Of a stretch of 64,000 nucleotides of DNA, positions 24,613 through 37,525 are shown piece after piece (position 1 is the stretch's first letter; every line of letters begins with the position of its first letter). Below the pieces are notes generated by a model. That model was not told where the DNA came from, did not search any database, and saw only the letters and a program-made list of their open reading frames with translations. A program made the position numbers and the translations under genes. Origin of the DNA: Danio rerio (Eukaryota > Chordata > Actinopteri > Cypriniformes > Danionidae); assembly GCF_049306965.1 (NCBI RefSeq), contig NC_133185.1, positions 39,077,501 through 39,141,500 of the forward strand, read 5' to 3'.

Positions 24613-25190
24613 GTATACCTGCCAACACTCACGTTTTTTTTCCGGGAGTCTTCCGTTATTTCAGACCCATCTCCCGCCACCCTCCCGTTTTGTTATTTAT
24701 CCCGGAAACTGATGATGGCCATAGCAACGACATGTGCCAGTGGATTGTGCATTTAAATGCAAACGCATTTAAATCCGTAAACAAAGCGGCACGCGTCGCA
24801 TTTTCATCATGGCATTAGACGTGATCTGAGAATAAAAAGAGTTAACCAGATGCACTACAAGCATAAGTAGTAAAAAACAATAGAATACATAATTTGTAGA
24901 GAAAACAAAGAGGCAACCATTTTAATTACACATACTTACACTTGTGAAATAGAGGAAGAAACTGATCCATAAACTGTGTACTGTAAAGTTCCTGTCGAGC
25001 TCTGACAAAGTCCCATACGTCAACAGACTTTTCTGATCTAAAGCACTCATCAGAAAAATGACAGGAACACAGCACAAGCCTGGGCTGTAATGTTGAGGTA
25101 TTTTTGCCAAAATAAACCTCAACCACTCACTCTTCACTGTTTCATCTTTGAGTAGAGAAAATAACACTAACTTTCTCTAACTTTTTTTTT
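24613..25190 (-). pseudogene. Degenerate THAP-domain sequence, unit 2
   Basis: The minus strand carries LLKDETVKSEWLRFI (near 25145-25100). In another frame it carries LVLCSCHFSDECF (near 25080-25045), the CxxH half of a THAP zinc domain. The N-terminal part visible in unit 3 is deleted here. The left flank CCTGCCAACACTCACG and CTCCCG-rich sequence resemble a known type of fish hAT terminus, so this is probably a transposon-derived THAP sequence. Confidence 0.5.
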
Positions 25191-25234
25191 TTTTTAATTT
25201 TCCTGGGATTGCGCGTGCAACAAATAGGCGGGGC

Positions 25235-27055
25235 CAGGCCTGGATTAAGAACTCAGGAGCTCCTGGGCACATTATCTTGTAAGGCCCCCTACCTGGCCCT
25301 ACCCCTATAGTTGAATTTAAAAAATAATAATAATATAATATTTTTTAAATAAAATGAATCTATAATTTGTTGCCCACATATTTAAATAAATGATATATAG
25401 TACATATGTATTTACAAAGATTTAACTTATTTTTCAAAGCATTGAATAAAAATACTAATAAAATGAATGTTTTTTTAGTATACTTGTACAAGTTCACTGA
25501 AACAGTACTATATATATATATATATAATTTTTAAGGGTATTTTTAATGTAGAGCTTTTACAAACTGATAGAGCATATTGTTTGCATGGCATAGGCTATAT
25601 CACACAATGCCTCTCCAATCCAGTTCTATGAATCTGAGTCTTTAATAATACACACACTTATTAATGATTTACTGTCTCTCTCTTCCTCTCCCTGTATTCT
25701 CTCTACTCTTCTTGTGATGAAGAGTTGGCAAACAGCATAGATCAACTTGATTATAAACCTAAAAGTATCAGAAAATCACACACACTATACCTCTTCTCCT
25801 CTCCGGTCTCTCTCCTCTTCGGGGCCTTTCTCTCTCCCTCTCTCTCTCCTTTTTCTATCTGTTTCTCTCACGATGAATCCAGTCCGCGCTGCGCTGCCGT
25901 TAGCCTCCTCCGCCTGGTTAATGCTAGCTTACTGATCTAACGTTACCATAACGTCTTCTTCTATACCCTCATCCTCCTGATCATGGGTCTGTTTGAAGAA
26001 GGTGTGTATGGAAAATGCCTCAATAAAGATGCCTCCTCTCCTCTTTCTCTCGCGTTTGCTAAATCCACTTGTCCACTCATTTTTGATACAGGATTAATAC
26101 TAACGTTACACTACAGTCCGCTCAGTTTAGTGCGGGTTATTTCAAAACTGATGTTTCCGCGCTTGACCAATTACAGCATTCTGTTTAGTTAAAGAAAGAC
26201 AATTTAAACATAATAATAATAGTTATATGTGATTTTTTTGCTCAGATGAAATACAGTTGTCTGAGCAATATAGTTTTTACAGAGAAGGAGGCACCTTTAT
26301 TAAGGCTAAACATTATTAAATACCCACGAGGCACTTGACTTTATATCGCATTTGCATTATTTATTAAAAATGTTTCCTTCCTGTTAAAAATAAATATATT
26401 TGTAATCTGATATGTAATGAGGAGAAAAAAAGTAGCACAAGTTCAGCAGATGGTGAATTCGAACCGGGTTGATGATCAATCGCGTCAAAAGATGTTGCTG
26501 TGCACATTACGAGGTACGCCACTCAAGCTGTGATGCTGCATAGCTCTTTAGACCCACACGGAATCTGCGCCCGCAGAATTCCACAGATTTTTCGCAGATT
26601 TTCCGCAGAATTCCGCAGATTTCTGCAGATTTTTAGCCTATCATTAATTCTGTTTATTTACTTGTGTAAATGTGTAAATCTGAATTTATTCAGTTTTTAT
26701 TCAGTAATTTATTACTTTTTATTCAATATATTAAGGTGTAAGTTATGATACTCCGCTGGATACTCCCAAAATAATTGCACAGAAATCCGCAGATTTTTAC
26801 CAAAATTCTCTACAGAAACAGCAAAAAACGTCCGCAGATTCCGTTTGGCCCTGCTCTTTACTCTTGTTGTCTCTGTCAATCAAGCATCGATGGGCGTAAA
26901 GCGTGAATAGCTTATTCCAACTAGGTGTTCTATTTGCAGTTAGCCTAAAAAGACACCCCGAAATTGTCTTTTTCTTCTCCCCCCTCGCAGGGGCCCCAAG
27001 TGCGCTCGGGCCACTGGGCCTGTGCCCATAAGGCCCATTGGTAAATCCGGCCCTG
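25235..27055. mobile_element. hAT element with 8-bp target duplication
   Basis: A 1821-bp element with ends CAGGCCTGGATTAA and GTAAATCCGGCCCTG. It is flanked on both sides by GGCGGGGC (25227-25234 and 27056-27063), a perfect 8-bp duplication as hAT transposases make. No transposase frame is seen inside, so it is non-autonomous. A smaller inverted-repeat element sits inside (26554-26848). In unit 3 only its first 310 bp remain. Confidence 0.85.
26554..26848. mobile_element. MITE nested in the hAT, rich in CGCAGATTTT repeats
   Basis: An inverted pair CACACGGAATCTGCG / CGCAGATTCCGTTTGG encloses about 295 bp. Next to the left end are several short tandem units of CCGCAGAATT / CGCAGATTTT. It is nested within the hAT and therefore younger than it. 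Confidence 0.6.
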
Positions 27056-27370
27056 GGCGGGGCTTAAGTTCCATTTCCTGTTCACGCCGGCACGGCTTAA
27101 GACTCTTTATCAAGATGATTCATTTGAAGCACTGTGAGTCGACTCTTTTATAAATGAATAAACAGTTTTAAACACTGCACACTTGCAGATTTAAGTCTTA
27201 GCTGAATAATTCACTTCACTTAGAGCTGTGTTACACAATACATGGAAGGTCATTCTCAAAAACCCATAATAGAGGCTCTTTAAAAAAAAAAAAGAAGAAG
27301 AATAAACTGAACTGAGCATATTTGCAAGTAGTTGTGTGGTTTACCCAAAAAGGACAATTCATCATTTCTG

Positions 27371-27545
27371 ATGAGTTTTTTTTACTCTGTTGAACACAAA
27401 AGAAGATATTTTTAATAATGCTGAAAACCTGAACATTGACTTTTATAGTAGTTATTTTTCCTGCTATGGAAGTCAATAGCTAGAGGTTTTCAGCATTATT
27501 GAAAATGTCTTCTTTTGTGTTTAACAGAAGAAAGAAACTCATAAC
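27371..27545. repeat. Long hairpin (MITE-like inverted repeat)
   Basis: Arms of about 60 bp (27371-27430 and 27483-27545) are near-perfect inverted copies around AACACAAAAGAAGA and AATGCTGAAAACCT. The loop contains GGAAGTCAATAGC. This is a common type of fish palindromic MITE. In unit 3 the left arm is cut off by a deletion. Confidence 0.75.
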
Positions 27546-27656
27546 GAGTTCAAATATGCAGAGGGTGAGTAAATGATGGAATCATTTTTATTTTTACTAT
27601 TAATTTCACTGTTAATTTAAGTTGAGTTTAATTTAAAAGCCTCACAAAAATACTTT

Positions 27657-28023
27657 ATTCATTCATTCGTTTATTTTCTTTTCGGCTCAGTCCCTTTATT
27701 AATCTGGGGTCACCACAGCGGAATGAACCGCCAACTTATCCAGGATATGTTTTTACGCAGCGGATGCCCTCCCAGCTGCAACCCATCTCTGGGAAACATA
27801 CATACATACTCATTCACACTCATGCACTACGGACAATTTAGCCTACTCAATTCACCTGTACCGCATGTCTTTGGACTGTGGGGGAAACCAGTGCACTCGG
27901 AGAAAACCCACGCATACGCAGGAAGAACATGCAAACTCCACACAGAAATGCCAACTGACTCAGCCGAGGCTCGAACCAGCGACTTTTTTGCTGTGTGGTG
28001 ACAGCACTACCTACTGCGTCGCC
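27657..28023 (-). mobile_element. DANA-type tRNA-derived SINE, unit 2
   Basis: Read on the minus strand it starts GGCGACGCAGTAGGTAGTGC and has a pol III B box GGTTCGAGCC (27977-27968). It continues with the DANA body (GTGTGGAGTTTGCATG, AATTTAGCCTACT complement). It ends in an AATGAATGAAT tail. Nearly equal flanks, AATACTTTATT and AATTACTTTATT, are the target duplication. The matching copy at 45495 shows that it was inserted before units 2 and 3 separated. Confidence 0.85.
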
Positions 28024-28998
28024 AAATTACTTTATTTTTTGATATAAAATTTGATTTAAAACTATATATTTTTTATTTATAAAAATAATTTCCAATTATT
28101 AAAAAGCCTTTTCAGTGTCAGTTTTCAGCCAAATGCATCTAGAATTTTCAGTTTCAATCAACAAGCTTCATTTCGGTGCATCTCTAATCTTGCTATAAGA
28201 GGGTCTTTTTGCATTGCACAACTCAAAAACAAGGCGGCAAAACATCTAATTATTATAAACATTTTAAATTATAAACATTTAATTACTACAAAAATAGAAC
28301 CAAACATTTTTCCCCAAATTCCCAAAAAAATTATTAACAAAATTATTGTTATCAGACATTTAAAAAATACTTATTTAACGTGTTGAAGCAACTCAATTCT
28401 TAAGTTTATTGGGGGCAACTTGATTGTTTTATGTTCAACTCACTTACATTTATAAAAACAATCAAGTTAACCTAATTCTTTACTTTTTTATCATTTCTAT
28501 TGTTAAAACATTCTCACATTTCGCAGGGTTGTAAAACCCAACAGTGTTTTAACACTACACATATATTTACAATGTTTTTTGTTAATTCGGTTTAATTTCT
28601 GAATGTTAAGTAATCAAAAGTGGTAGTTGTAGTAGTTGTTGTTGTTGTTATTAATAATGCTGTTGTCATTTTCACTGACATTATTACTATCATTATTATT
28701 ATTGTACTGTCTATCTATTATATGTTTTATTTAAATCTTTATTATTCTTGCTTCATTTTTTTGAATTGTTGTATATTTTTATGTTCTCTTGTGTATATAC
28801 TTTGTTTGACTTGTTCACCCAGTTACCTTTACATGCGCGCGCTCAACAGGATTGTTTTTTTTTTTTCAGCTGGGTGTTTTATGTTGATTTTCTCTATAGA
28901 GACTTTTTGGATCACTTGTTTCTATTTTAAGATGACCAGATGGTTTTAGTTTCAGTTGTGTTTGGGAATTGTGACTAATATAACACTCTTTCTTTCAG
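28024..28998 (+). other. Sequence upstream of the first visible protease exon, unit 2
   Basis: AT-rich and non-coding, shared with unit 3 (45860-46814). It contains a GTTGTTGTTGTTATT simple stretch near 28630 and a pyrimidine-rich acceptor tract ending CTTTCTTTCAG at 28998. No leader exon is recognised. Confidence 0.6.
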
Positions 28999-29271
28999 AC
29001 ACCCCTTTTCTGGCCGCGAGGTTCCCATCTCGAATGGTTCTGGCTTTGTAATAAGTAGTGATGGCCTGATAGTGACAAATGCCCATGTGGTCGCCAACAA
29101 GCGTGGTGTTCGTGTCAAACTGACCAATGGTGAGACTTACAACGCCACAGTTCAGGATGTGGACCAGGCTGCAGACATCGCCACCATCAAAATCAATGTT
29201 ATGGTACAGATGAAGCTTTGAGGTTGTACTGTTAACATATGTTATCTTTTGGGGATATTTAATTTTTTAAT

Positions 29272-30453
29272 TAGGGATGCACCGATCTTGATACTTGGAT
29301 TGGATATTGGTTTGATACTGCATATTTTTACTGAAAATCCCATCTTGCACGTGCTCTATATTCTGTGTAATTTATAAGCAAACAAAAGCCAGAAAGGTAG
29401 CCTTTTATAAGACAGTAGAAAGTTGTCTTGTAGGCCTACTGTATCCCAAATGTTTTGAAGCCATTCTATAGTTTAATGTGAAGTACAGATCAATATTCAC
29501 ATGCTTAAATTCATGTTCAGTTCTGCGCTTCCCTCCGCTGCGCCTGTCAATCATTCTCCATTTATTTACAATTCAAACTGCGTGTCACGTTCATGACAAC
29601 ATGAAAAACTTTCTCCAACACTATTTGTCCCTGTTAATTTAAATAAATATTAATTTATTATATTACATTATATTAATTTATTATAATATAATATATATTA
29701 TATTGGTTCATTTCGACCTGAAACGATGAGTTCATTTTTGTTTCTAAATCATGTAGCTGGATCGCATTCGCAACACTGGAACTGAGTGGGTTATTACCTG
29801 CTCTTCACACACAAAGTAGGCCTACCTGAAATTTAAAACTAGAAAAGGCTCAATAATACATTGGACAGATCCTTAACACACTGATTTCTTCCCTTTTTAC
29901 TGCTGTTTTGGATTGGAAGCTGTCTCAGTGATGCATCAAGCACTTCATTCACACACCGGCTGATGTGACGTGTGCCGCTCTGTAAAATTATTCTGTAACA
30001 TTAAAAGTTTCTGTTTTCTCATCCTTCCCACTGAGTTTATTCTTTCGAGGGGAATACTTTTAGGGTAGTTTGTAAGCCTGGCTCATTGTGGTCAAAGTTG
30101 TTGATTAAATTAATAAAAGTGAAACTGACAATTACAATATAGATTTTAATTAACAGAAAATTATTTAGCCTAGTACCGGCTGCTCTGAAAACTGTGAATA
30201 TTTGACTGTAATTTTATTTATATCAATAGTTTATTTAACAGACCAGTTTGTGTTTTGATTAGGGTCAATAGTGGTAGCCTGTTGCAGAGTTACTATTAAA
30301 AAAGGAAACATAAGCTGGACCACATCACCATAGAAACTGTATTATGCTTAAAAAAATGGCACAGTATCAGGATCGGATCTGTATTGGTTGATACTCAGAA
30401 TTTTGGGATCGAAATCAAATCAGTTACAAAAAGATGGTATCGGTGCATCATTA
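29272..30453. mobile_element. hAT-type MITE, complete copy in unit 2
   Basis: Ends TAGGGATGCACCGAT and the complement ATCGGTGCATCATTA (CATCCCTA in unit 1). Flanks are TTTTTAAT (29264-29271) and TTTTTATT (30454-30461), an 8-bp target duplication with one change. It has no coding capacity and lies in the first visible protease intron. The unit 3 copy hosts a large L2. Confidence 0.8.
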
Positions 30454-30848
30454 TTTTTATTGAGTCATAGTTTAATATGGTAAGAACAAGGACTCATTTT
30501 ATTTTATTAATTTACATTTTTAGTAAAAGGTCTTTATCAAATGAGTAATTTCTTTTTGAATTTTGTTCATTTAAGAATTTAACCTATAGAATCAAAATTG
30601 TGTCACTGTTAGTACTTTAAAAGTGTGAGGTCAATATGATTTTAATGTTTTTTATGGCTCTACATTAACTTTTTTGATCACCAGCCTATATGGCTAGTAG
30701 TTTTTCAACTTTACTAGCCACTCGCCATTTTCACTTTTGTTGTTGGGAAAATATATTTGCAAAATTACTTGATTTAAATGTGTTGTGTATCACATTGCTC
30801 AATGAGCATGAGTGGTAGTGGTTTCATGGTGTTGCTTTGTAATTATTT

Positions 30849-31711
30849 CAGGGCTCAACATTAAGGTTGTACCAATTTTTTCTCTGGCCACACTGGAAAA
30901 TAAATAAATAAATAAATTAATAAATAAATATTTCTCAGCCAAAAATGTTAAATAATTTTAAAATTTCAAAAACTAGCGAAATATATGTTATAATATGCAC
31001 ACACTTTTTATTAAATAAAACTAAACTAACAATTATTGTCATGTAGCCTGTCTAAAACTATGAAAAGTAGTCTGTCCTAGCTCCAAGACCAAGGTCTCAG
31101 ATCAGCAGTTAACTATACATTAAATTTAATCTATTAAATCAATGTTACTGAAAAGAATGATAATTAAACCATATTAACAAAAAGAAAGCAGGTGAAAAAC
31201 ATACCGTGTGCAATAATAAAAGGATGATCAAACGCACACAGTTAACATTAGGCCCATTAATAATCTGTTCAAAGATTGTTTAAAGCTAAAGCTGCAACCG
31301 CTGCTGCATACATAAAATACCTTCTTTTTTTAAATCTCGAGCTCTTGAAAATGGTGGATGTGTATCACTTTTTGTCCAGTCTATTTCAAACAGAACCGAT
31401 CGCAGCATTGTGTTTCCAGTCAAGGTTGCTTCACGCATGGAAATGGGATAGTGCACGCTTTTAAAAAATTGCGTGCATCACATAACATTCTGTATTCATC
31501 TGCTTTCTTTTGCTTGCGTGAACACAGTTGTTTTTGTCAGTCGGGCTGCTTCTCATTTATAGAGGTTCATCCTTATTGTTGAACCCTGCTTTTAAAAAAA
31601 ATACAATTTAAAAATGATTTTCGACCAGCCAAAGTGACTAGTGGGAGTGGCTGTCTAATCCGCCACAGCTAAAGTCTACCTGCGGTTGGTGGGTGTTAAT
31701 GTCAAGCCCTG
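30849..31711. mobile_element. hAT-like non-autonomous element, copy 2
   Basis: Ends CAGGGCTCAACATTAAGG and TTAATGTCAAGCCCTG. Same element and position as 11928-12727, with a short AAAT repeat near 30900. Confidence 0.65.
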
Positions 31712-32422
31712 GTGTTAACCCATTAATCTGATTATACTGTATTTAGGCTACATACACGCTGTAATATTTCAGGAGGAACGGCCGCATACAAATATGGAAA
31801 TAAACTCGAAATTGTGATAACCTTAGTGACATTTGGTTTTGTATCCTCAGATTTTTAAACGCAGTAATATTACAGCAACTACAGAATATTATAGTCAACA
31901 ATTTTAGGTAAACCAACAGTAACAGAGGAGGCTTTAATGTTTGGAACGCCATTTTTGCAATTGATTTTTGACTGTTTTCTTTTACCACAGTTCTAGTACA
32001 TGGCCATATAGTCTGACATAGTGTCATTGTGTTCTCTGTCTTGTCCCAGAATCTTCTACCAACGTTGCGTTTTGGCAAGTCATCTGATGTGCGTCAAGGT
32101 GAATTTGTGGTTGCCATGGGGAGCCCCTTTTCTCTTAAAAACACCATCACATCTGGAATCGTCAGCTCTGCTCAGAGAGACAGTAAAGAACTGGGTCTCT
32201 CCAACTCCAGCATGGACTACATCCAGACGGACGCTACCATAGATGTAAGAGCACTGGAAACTGGGTGTTGTTGCATGCAAAAAAAATGTATGTCATCATT
32301 TAATGAATTGCATTCCATCACTCAATCACAATTCTGCTTTACAGTTTGGAAATTCAGGAGGGCCTCTCATAAACCTGGTGAGTCGCTGACATTTGCTCAA
32401 CTGACTGCTTCTGCCTTTTGGT

Positions 32423-33080
32423 TTAAAGCGTCACGAAACACCGAAACACATTTTTGAGATGTCAATAGTCATATATATGTTCCACGCTGCTAAAAACACT
32501 CTTAGGACACATATTTAACAATAAAAGTGAAAATTGGTTGTTTTTGCGTAATTTCAAACAAATTCGTTCTTCCGGTTTGAAAAGAAATTTTGAAGCTACG
32601 TCAAGGCCATGAGCTCCTTGTGTAAATTCCAGCATGGAGACTGGGTGTCTGTACCGGCGGGTACAATGTGACGTCTTTGAGCTTTCATCATTAATTCAAG
32701 AGAAAGACGAACTAATCAGCGCGCTCTATTGTGAATGAGGTGCAGCTTTATTAATATGCATGACAGCTTCAAAAACTACCTGTTACAGTATTCAGAGAGA
32801 CGCGACGTTGTGTTGCTAACCGTAAATAAAACAAGTGGAAGAAGAAGAATTGTTCGGAGACATGGGTCGTCAGTGTTGTTTATAAACGTGCCACAACAAA
32901 GGTTTTGTTTCATTTTCCCGCAATGAGAAAGGACCCACATTTGTGGACTACAGTGGTCTTCTAACACGCAACAAAAATGTTTGTAAGGAACATTTTTACC
33001 CGAGAGCTTTTTGTATTATAAATGGTGAAATCCAGATTTGCCACTCGTCTTCTTATAAAAAAAAACGCAAATCCAGTTCG
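32423..33080 (+). mobile_element. THAP-domain transposon remnant, copy 2
   Basis: The same remnant as in unit 1, with the THAP pieces at about 32862-33010 (MGRQCC, TCHNKG, CKEHFYPRAF) in different frames. It fills most of the intron between the GNSGGPL exon and the next. Confidence 0.6.
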
Positions 33081-33635
33081 CGTTGATTGTCCTGTCTCTA
33101 TGGATTTGGTAAGTAAGCAATTGGTGTACCTTGTTATTCAGATGGCGAAGTAGGCCATTAAAACTACACTCTTCTAGCAGTTCCTCGGATCCAATATGTC
33201 GTTTGTCATGGGGGGCACGCATGAAATGTTCTTGAATGAAAATGAAAGTGCCAAACTGCAGTTAAAGTCGACAAATTAAGAATGAAACTCCCCAAAATTA
33301 CATAACACTCCGGAGGAAACGTGGATAGCGTGGTGACACAATGACGTTAATCGTATTATGTGCTTAAACATGTAAAACGGGATCATGAAAGGAACATTCA
33401 AAAAGCAACTCATGTAAACATCTTAATCATATTATTGTATTAATCAGATTAAGGCAAATAGTTAGATTACTGATGTCCACAAAATCATTGCTTTATCTGT
33501 TAAACTGACAAGTGAAACACAAACTACTCTCCTGTCTTCATTTGGAATAAAACTTCCAAGTAACTCAACACAAGCAAAGACAATTGTAGGCATAATAGTA
33601 GGAGTATTAGGGTAGGAGTATTTATAGCCACAGAC

Positions 33636-33854
33636 ATGCAACCTTTTTCAGGGGTAGAAAACTCTGGTTTTAGGCATTTAATTAGTGTGCTAGAACCACT
33701 CTACGAAATCCCAAGTAGAACGTATCTCACAGCTATGGTGGTACCCTCCTTGTACAATAATGTGAAGGAGAAAGTTATTAGTGCACATTTAGTAGTTGAC
33801 TACAGATTGCTGGACCTTCAGAGCAACACAGAGCTTCATGACTGTCATATTAAG
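33636..33854 (+). pseudogene. hAT (ZBED-like) transposase fragment, copy 2
   Basis: Reads [28 protein letters not shown] and [13 protein letters not shown]. It is the same relic as at 16118, with a few substitutions. Confidence 0.75.
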
Positions 33855-34671
33855 AACGTGAATTGTTTTCAAATGTTCATCAATATTGTATTGTACTGGC
33901 AATACTCTAGCCTTATGTAATAAACTGATGTGTCATGTTTGTACTCTTCAGGATGGTGAGGTCATCGGCATTAATACCATGAAAGTGACAGCAGGGATTT
34001 CCTTCGCTATTCCCTCTGACAGAGTCCGTCTCTTTCTTGACCGATCTGTAGACAGAGTAAGAATGACCTCACAGCTGCTTGCTTTTGTCTGTGACAGAAT
34101 TTTTTTCACTGACAGATGGTTATTGGGTCTTTTTTTCAGAGTCTTGGTTTGGAGAATCGGGATCGAAAAGGCGTTACATTGGAGTGATGATGTTGACTTT
34201 GACCCCCAGGTGCCAAACACTTTTATTACAATTTTACAGGAGAGCAAAATTCATACATTATGGAATCTACAGATTTTTGTTATTTACCACTAGATTTGGC
34301 TCTTAGAAATTCAAGTGCTGGAATACCTGGAAAATTGGCTTGTTCTGTTGAAAAGTGCTTAATTTATGAAGGAGAATTTGTATGCAATTTTCACGCCGAA
34401 AAATAAAAATGTTTGTGAACTTTTGTGACAATTTAATGCAAAAATACCTCCACAATCTACCGTGATTCCGACGCAATGATTTAAATGATATGAAAAGTAG
34501 CCAGTCACAGTCAACCATGTCTAGATTTACATTGAACGTAACGGCGGGACAAAGGCCTTTCTGTGTTGCAGTGACAACAAAAGAAACAACTTAAAAACAA
34601 ATGTTTTAATGGAAAAATGCTTTTGGGATGTTTTCACTATATGTTATTAGCAAGAGTAATTAAACCACGAA

Positions 34672-36701
34672 CATACTTCCTGCCATTTCAACGATCTACA
34701 CACACATTTTGCTCTCTTTTCTCCGCTCTCTTCTTCTGACTTGTCTGTCACTCTTCTGAATGTTGGCGTGGGAATGCAGGTATTGCGCAATTACTCATTT
34801 CTGCATACGTCGTGAGCACTTTATTTTAACATGAGAGCGCAGTCATGTACATTAATCATAAAAACACATATGTGACCTCTTAAATAGGCTTTTTCAAATT
34901 AACTGCAAGTCCTCTCATCATCTCGTGTGTGTGATCAGACTGTATACAATCGCGATCTCTTCAATATTAAAGTAGAAATTATTTATCTTTGCTCCTTGAC
35001 TAAATTTAGTATTTAGATTACAGACTTTTTATTTGGCTGTATCGTCAAGTGAAACTTACTGTACTTTGAGCAAAGTTGGAATTTTTTATATTTCTTTACG
35101 ACAAAAGAATTATGCTAGAAATGTTTCTGTTTGGGGTATTTGTGGGTTTTATACATTATAGCTGTATTCTGATCTGTCTTAAAGCATCACTGAATTGTAC
35201 AGGCATTACAGGTCAAAGCTATCTGCTGTTAAATTGATCATTATAAACAATAAGACTCTTCAAACACTGCTTTGAAAAATGTAGTGTTGTCATAATTCAA
35301 ATACCTAGAGTTAAACAAAGCCATTTGCTTTATTATCATTTTATTTATTATTTATGACAGCGTACTAGTCTTTTTTTGTAAAATTATTTCAGTTTAAGAT
35401 CAAGTGTAAAATAATATTTCCATGTGCTGTACAGCTATTTAAGAAACAAATTTGCCATATTGTAAAGACAAGAATGAGCAAAAAAGAAAAATGGTGTAAA
35501 ATATATAAATAAAAGGCTAAATTGAAATATTTTTATCATATACTTTAATTAAACCTTTCAAAACTTGAAAATATTGTTTAAAAAATGGACAAAACGTGTC
35601 TCTATGGCCTTATAGAGTATGTGGTAGTTTTGCCAGTACTATTGAAAAAGATGAATTGTCATGGAAGGAAAAATCGACCATACTTCCTTTGTTAGTGCAC
35701 ATTTTTATATATGTAGCTTTGTGATTCAAGCAATTAAACCATTCAAATAAATTTATTATCATTTCTTGAAAAAAGAGCCAAAATGAAAATCTGAGTTTTT
35801 TTCCCCAAAAATATCTAACTAGTACTCTGAGTAGTTTTTAAAAGAGTACTTTGTACTTTTACCCAATGTTAGTATTATTTACTAAAACTTGTATTATTTT
35901 AGCAGTGTAATAGTATAAAAAAACATTTTCACAAGCACATTTAGTGCAGGTTTAATATATTATTAATATACAATTGATTAATTAATTATATTATTATTAT
36001 GATCAATAATGGTTTTTATTTGTGTATATATATAAATTCCTATGCAGTGTTTTAATACGTTGCGTGTCAGTCTTGAAAATAAAAATAGGTGCTGGAAAAA
36101 AGTGCTCAAAAGTCCTTGATTTTCATTAGGCTGTGCCTGTATGAGCCCTGTAAAATTCAAGATATTTAAGGTTTTAGTTTTGTATACATAATGTAGAGTT
36201 AAGCAATATCATAATGTAGAGTTGAACAATATCATATATTTTTTTGTCCCAAATGACACGAGTTCAATTGTGGTATTGATTTGAACACTTCTGTGAATAA
36301 TTAAAGGTGCAGTAGGTGATCTGCCAAAATGCTAACCGCTTAGCATATTATCTTTGGACCGCGGGGAGGGACTGTGATTCAAAGCCACATGGCCTGAAAT
36401 CTGCATTTGCTGACAGACAGTTTGAGCTACTTATCGGAATTACAGGAGATGTCGACCCGACAATATTTAATGGGATGAACATTTTTTAGTTTTATACTTT
36501 ACCCAGAATATAAAATACATAAAAACACATTTAGATCATTTACTTTAATCATTACTATTGGACTGTGAAGAGACTTTCAACCAGCACAACTAAAATGTTT
36601 CTGAGGACAATCACCTACTGCACCTTTAATTCAATGCATTGCAAATTAACAGCATTTCCTTTTTCACACTCTATGCGAGTGAAGTAGTATGAATGTTTTG
36701 T
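34672..36701. other. 2-kb intron insertion specific to unit 2
   Basis: Between AATTAAACCACGAACAT and GTGTTTTTGGTTGAAGC unit 2 has about 2.0 kb that units 1 and 3 lack. I see no terminal repeats or clear target duplication at these edges and no coding sequence. It includes a TTAA-flanked MITE. It may be an insertion in unit 2 or a deletion shared by units 1 and 3. Confidence 0.6.
36301..36629. mobile_element. TTAA-flanked MITE
   Basis: A 329-bp element: TTAA, then AGGTGCAGTAGGTGAT, and at the other end the perfect complement ATCACCTACTGCACCT, then TTAA. A TTAA target with short perfect inverted ends fits piggyBac- or Kolobok-type MITEs. It is non-coding and found only in unit 2. Confidence 0.8.
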
Positions 36702-37525
36702 TGAGGTGTTTTTGGTTGAAGCAAATGTAATATTGATTGTTATGCTGATCTATCTATCAAACTATCAGTCTATCTATGAATCTATCTATCTTATCTATTT
36801 ATCAATCAATCCTTAAACCATAAACTTTGCACTGAAGTGAGTCTTTTATTATCTTTAAATTCTCTTTTTCCCCTCCTCAGTATAATCGAAGAGCTAAGGA
36901 TGCGAGACCCGTCCTTCCCTGATGTTTCTCATGGAGTTCTCATCCACCGTGTGATTGTAGGATCTCCAGCCAACAGGTGTGCTGCTCTCTGAACATGATG
37001 TTATCAGCTGTTGATTAAGGCATCCTTTTGATGATGTAATTTCCTGTTTTCTGTTTTGCAGAGCTGGAATGAAGCCAGGAGAAGTTATTATTGAGATCAA
37101 TGGGGTAAAGGTGAACACGTCGGAGGAGATATATAATGCTGTGAGGACCAGCGAAAGCTTAAATGTGTTGGTCCGCCGGGGGGCCGACCTGCTCATGCTG
37201 CACATGACCCCAGAGTCCACAGAGTGACATCAAGTCAAGTATTTAGTAAGATTAAGAAATGGTGAGTAATGAGAAGCTGTCATAGTTGGAGATGTTGTAA
37301 GAAAGGAATCATCTAAAGAGTTGAACAGTTGTAGCAAACGCTGGACATTCGTGTAGTAAACGTGTTTCTGGAAGCGTATGAAATAATGTGGATGATTCAG
37401 ACTTCTGTACACTGGATAAACCTCAGTGTGTCTGCGCAAACTACACTATCAGTATTGATTTGAAGGAATATCACTGAATATTTTGTTTAGGATTGTCATG
37501 ATGGCAACAAACACTCAAAGACCTT

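Larger units (their letters stand above)
28999..37227 (+). pseudogene. HtrA2-like serine protease, copy 2 (protease domain intact, PDZ out of frame)
   Basis: The exons are 28999-29203, 32050-32244, 32345-32377, 33952-34056, 34140-34209, 36881-36976 and 37062-37227. The first has [16 protein letters not shown], catalytic His in TNAHVV and Asp in AADIATIK. The third has the Ser in GNSGGPL. So the whole catalytic triad of an HtrA2-type protease is present. The exon at 33952 is 4 bases shorter than in units 1 and 3 (CTGTAGACAGA for CTGCAGACAAACAGA). With the usual next acceptor the frame shifts, and a stop follows after about 17 codons, removing the PDZ domain. A second AG 2 bp further in (exon start 34142) would restore the frame. 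The start codon and mitochondrial leader exon were not found. It is called a pseudogene with doubt, since a PDZ-less protease could be made. Confidence 0.75.

Noticed and set aside
27657-28023. Possible tRNA gene because of a GGTTCGAGCC B box
   Set aside because: The rest matches a DANA-type SINE with a long body and tail and flanking duplications, so this is a tRNA-derived retroposon and not a tRNA gene.
28620-28949. Reading frames rich in Val (GTT repeats) at 28620 and 46444
   Set aside because: Produced by simple repeats. No domain and no conservation beyond the duplicated DNA.
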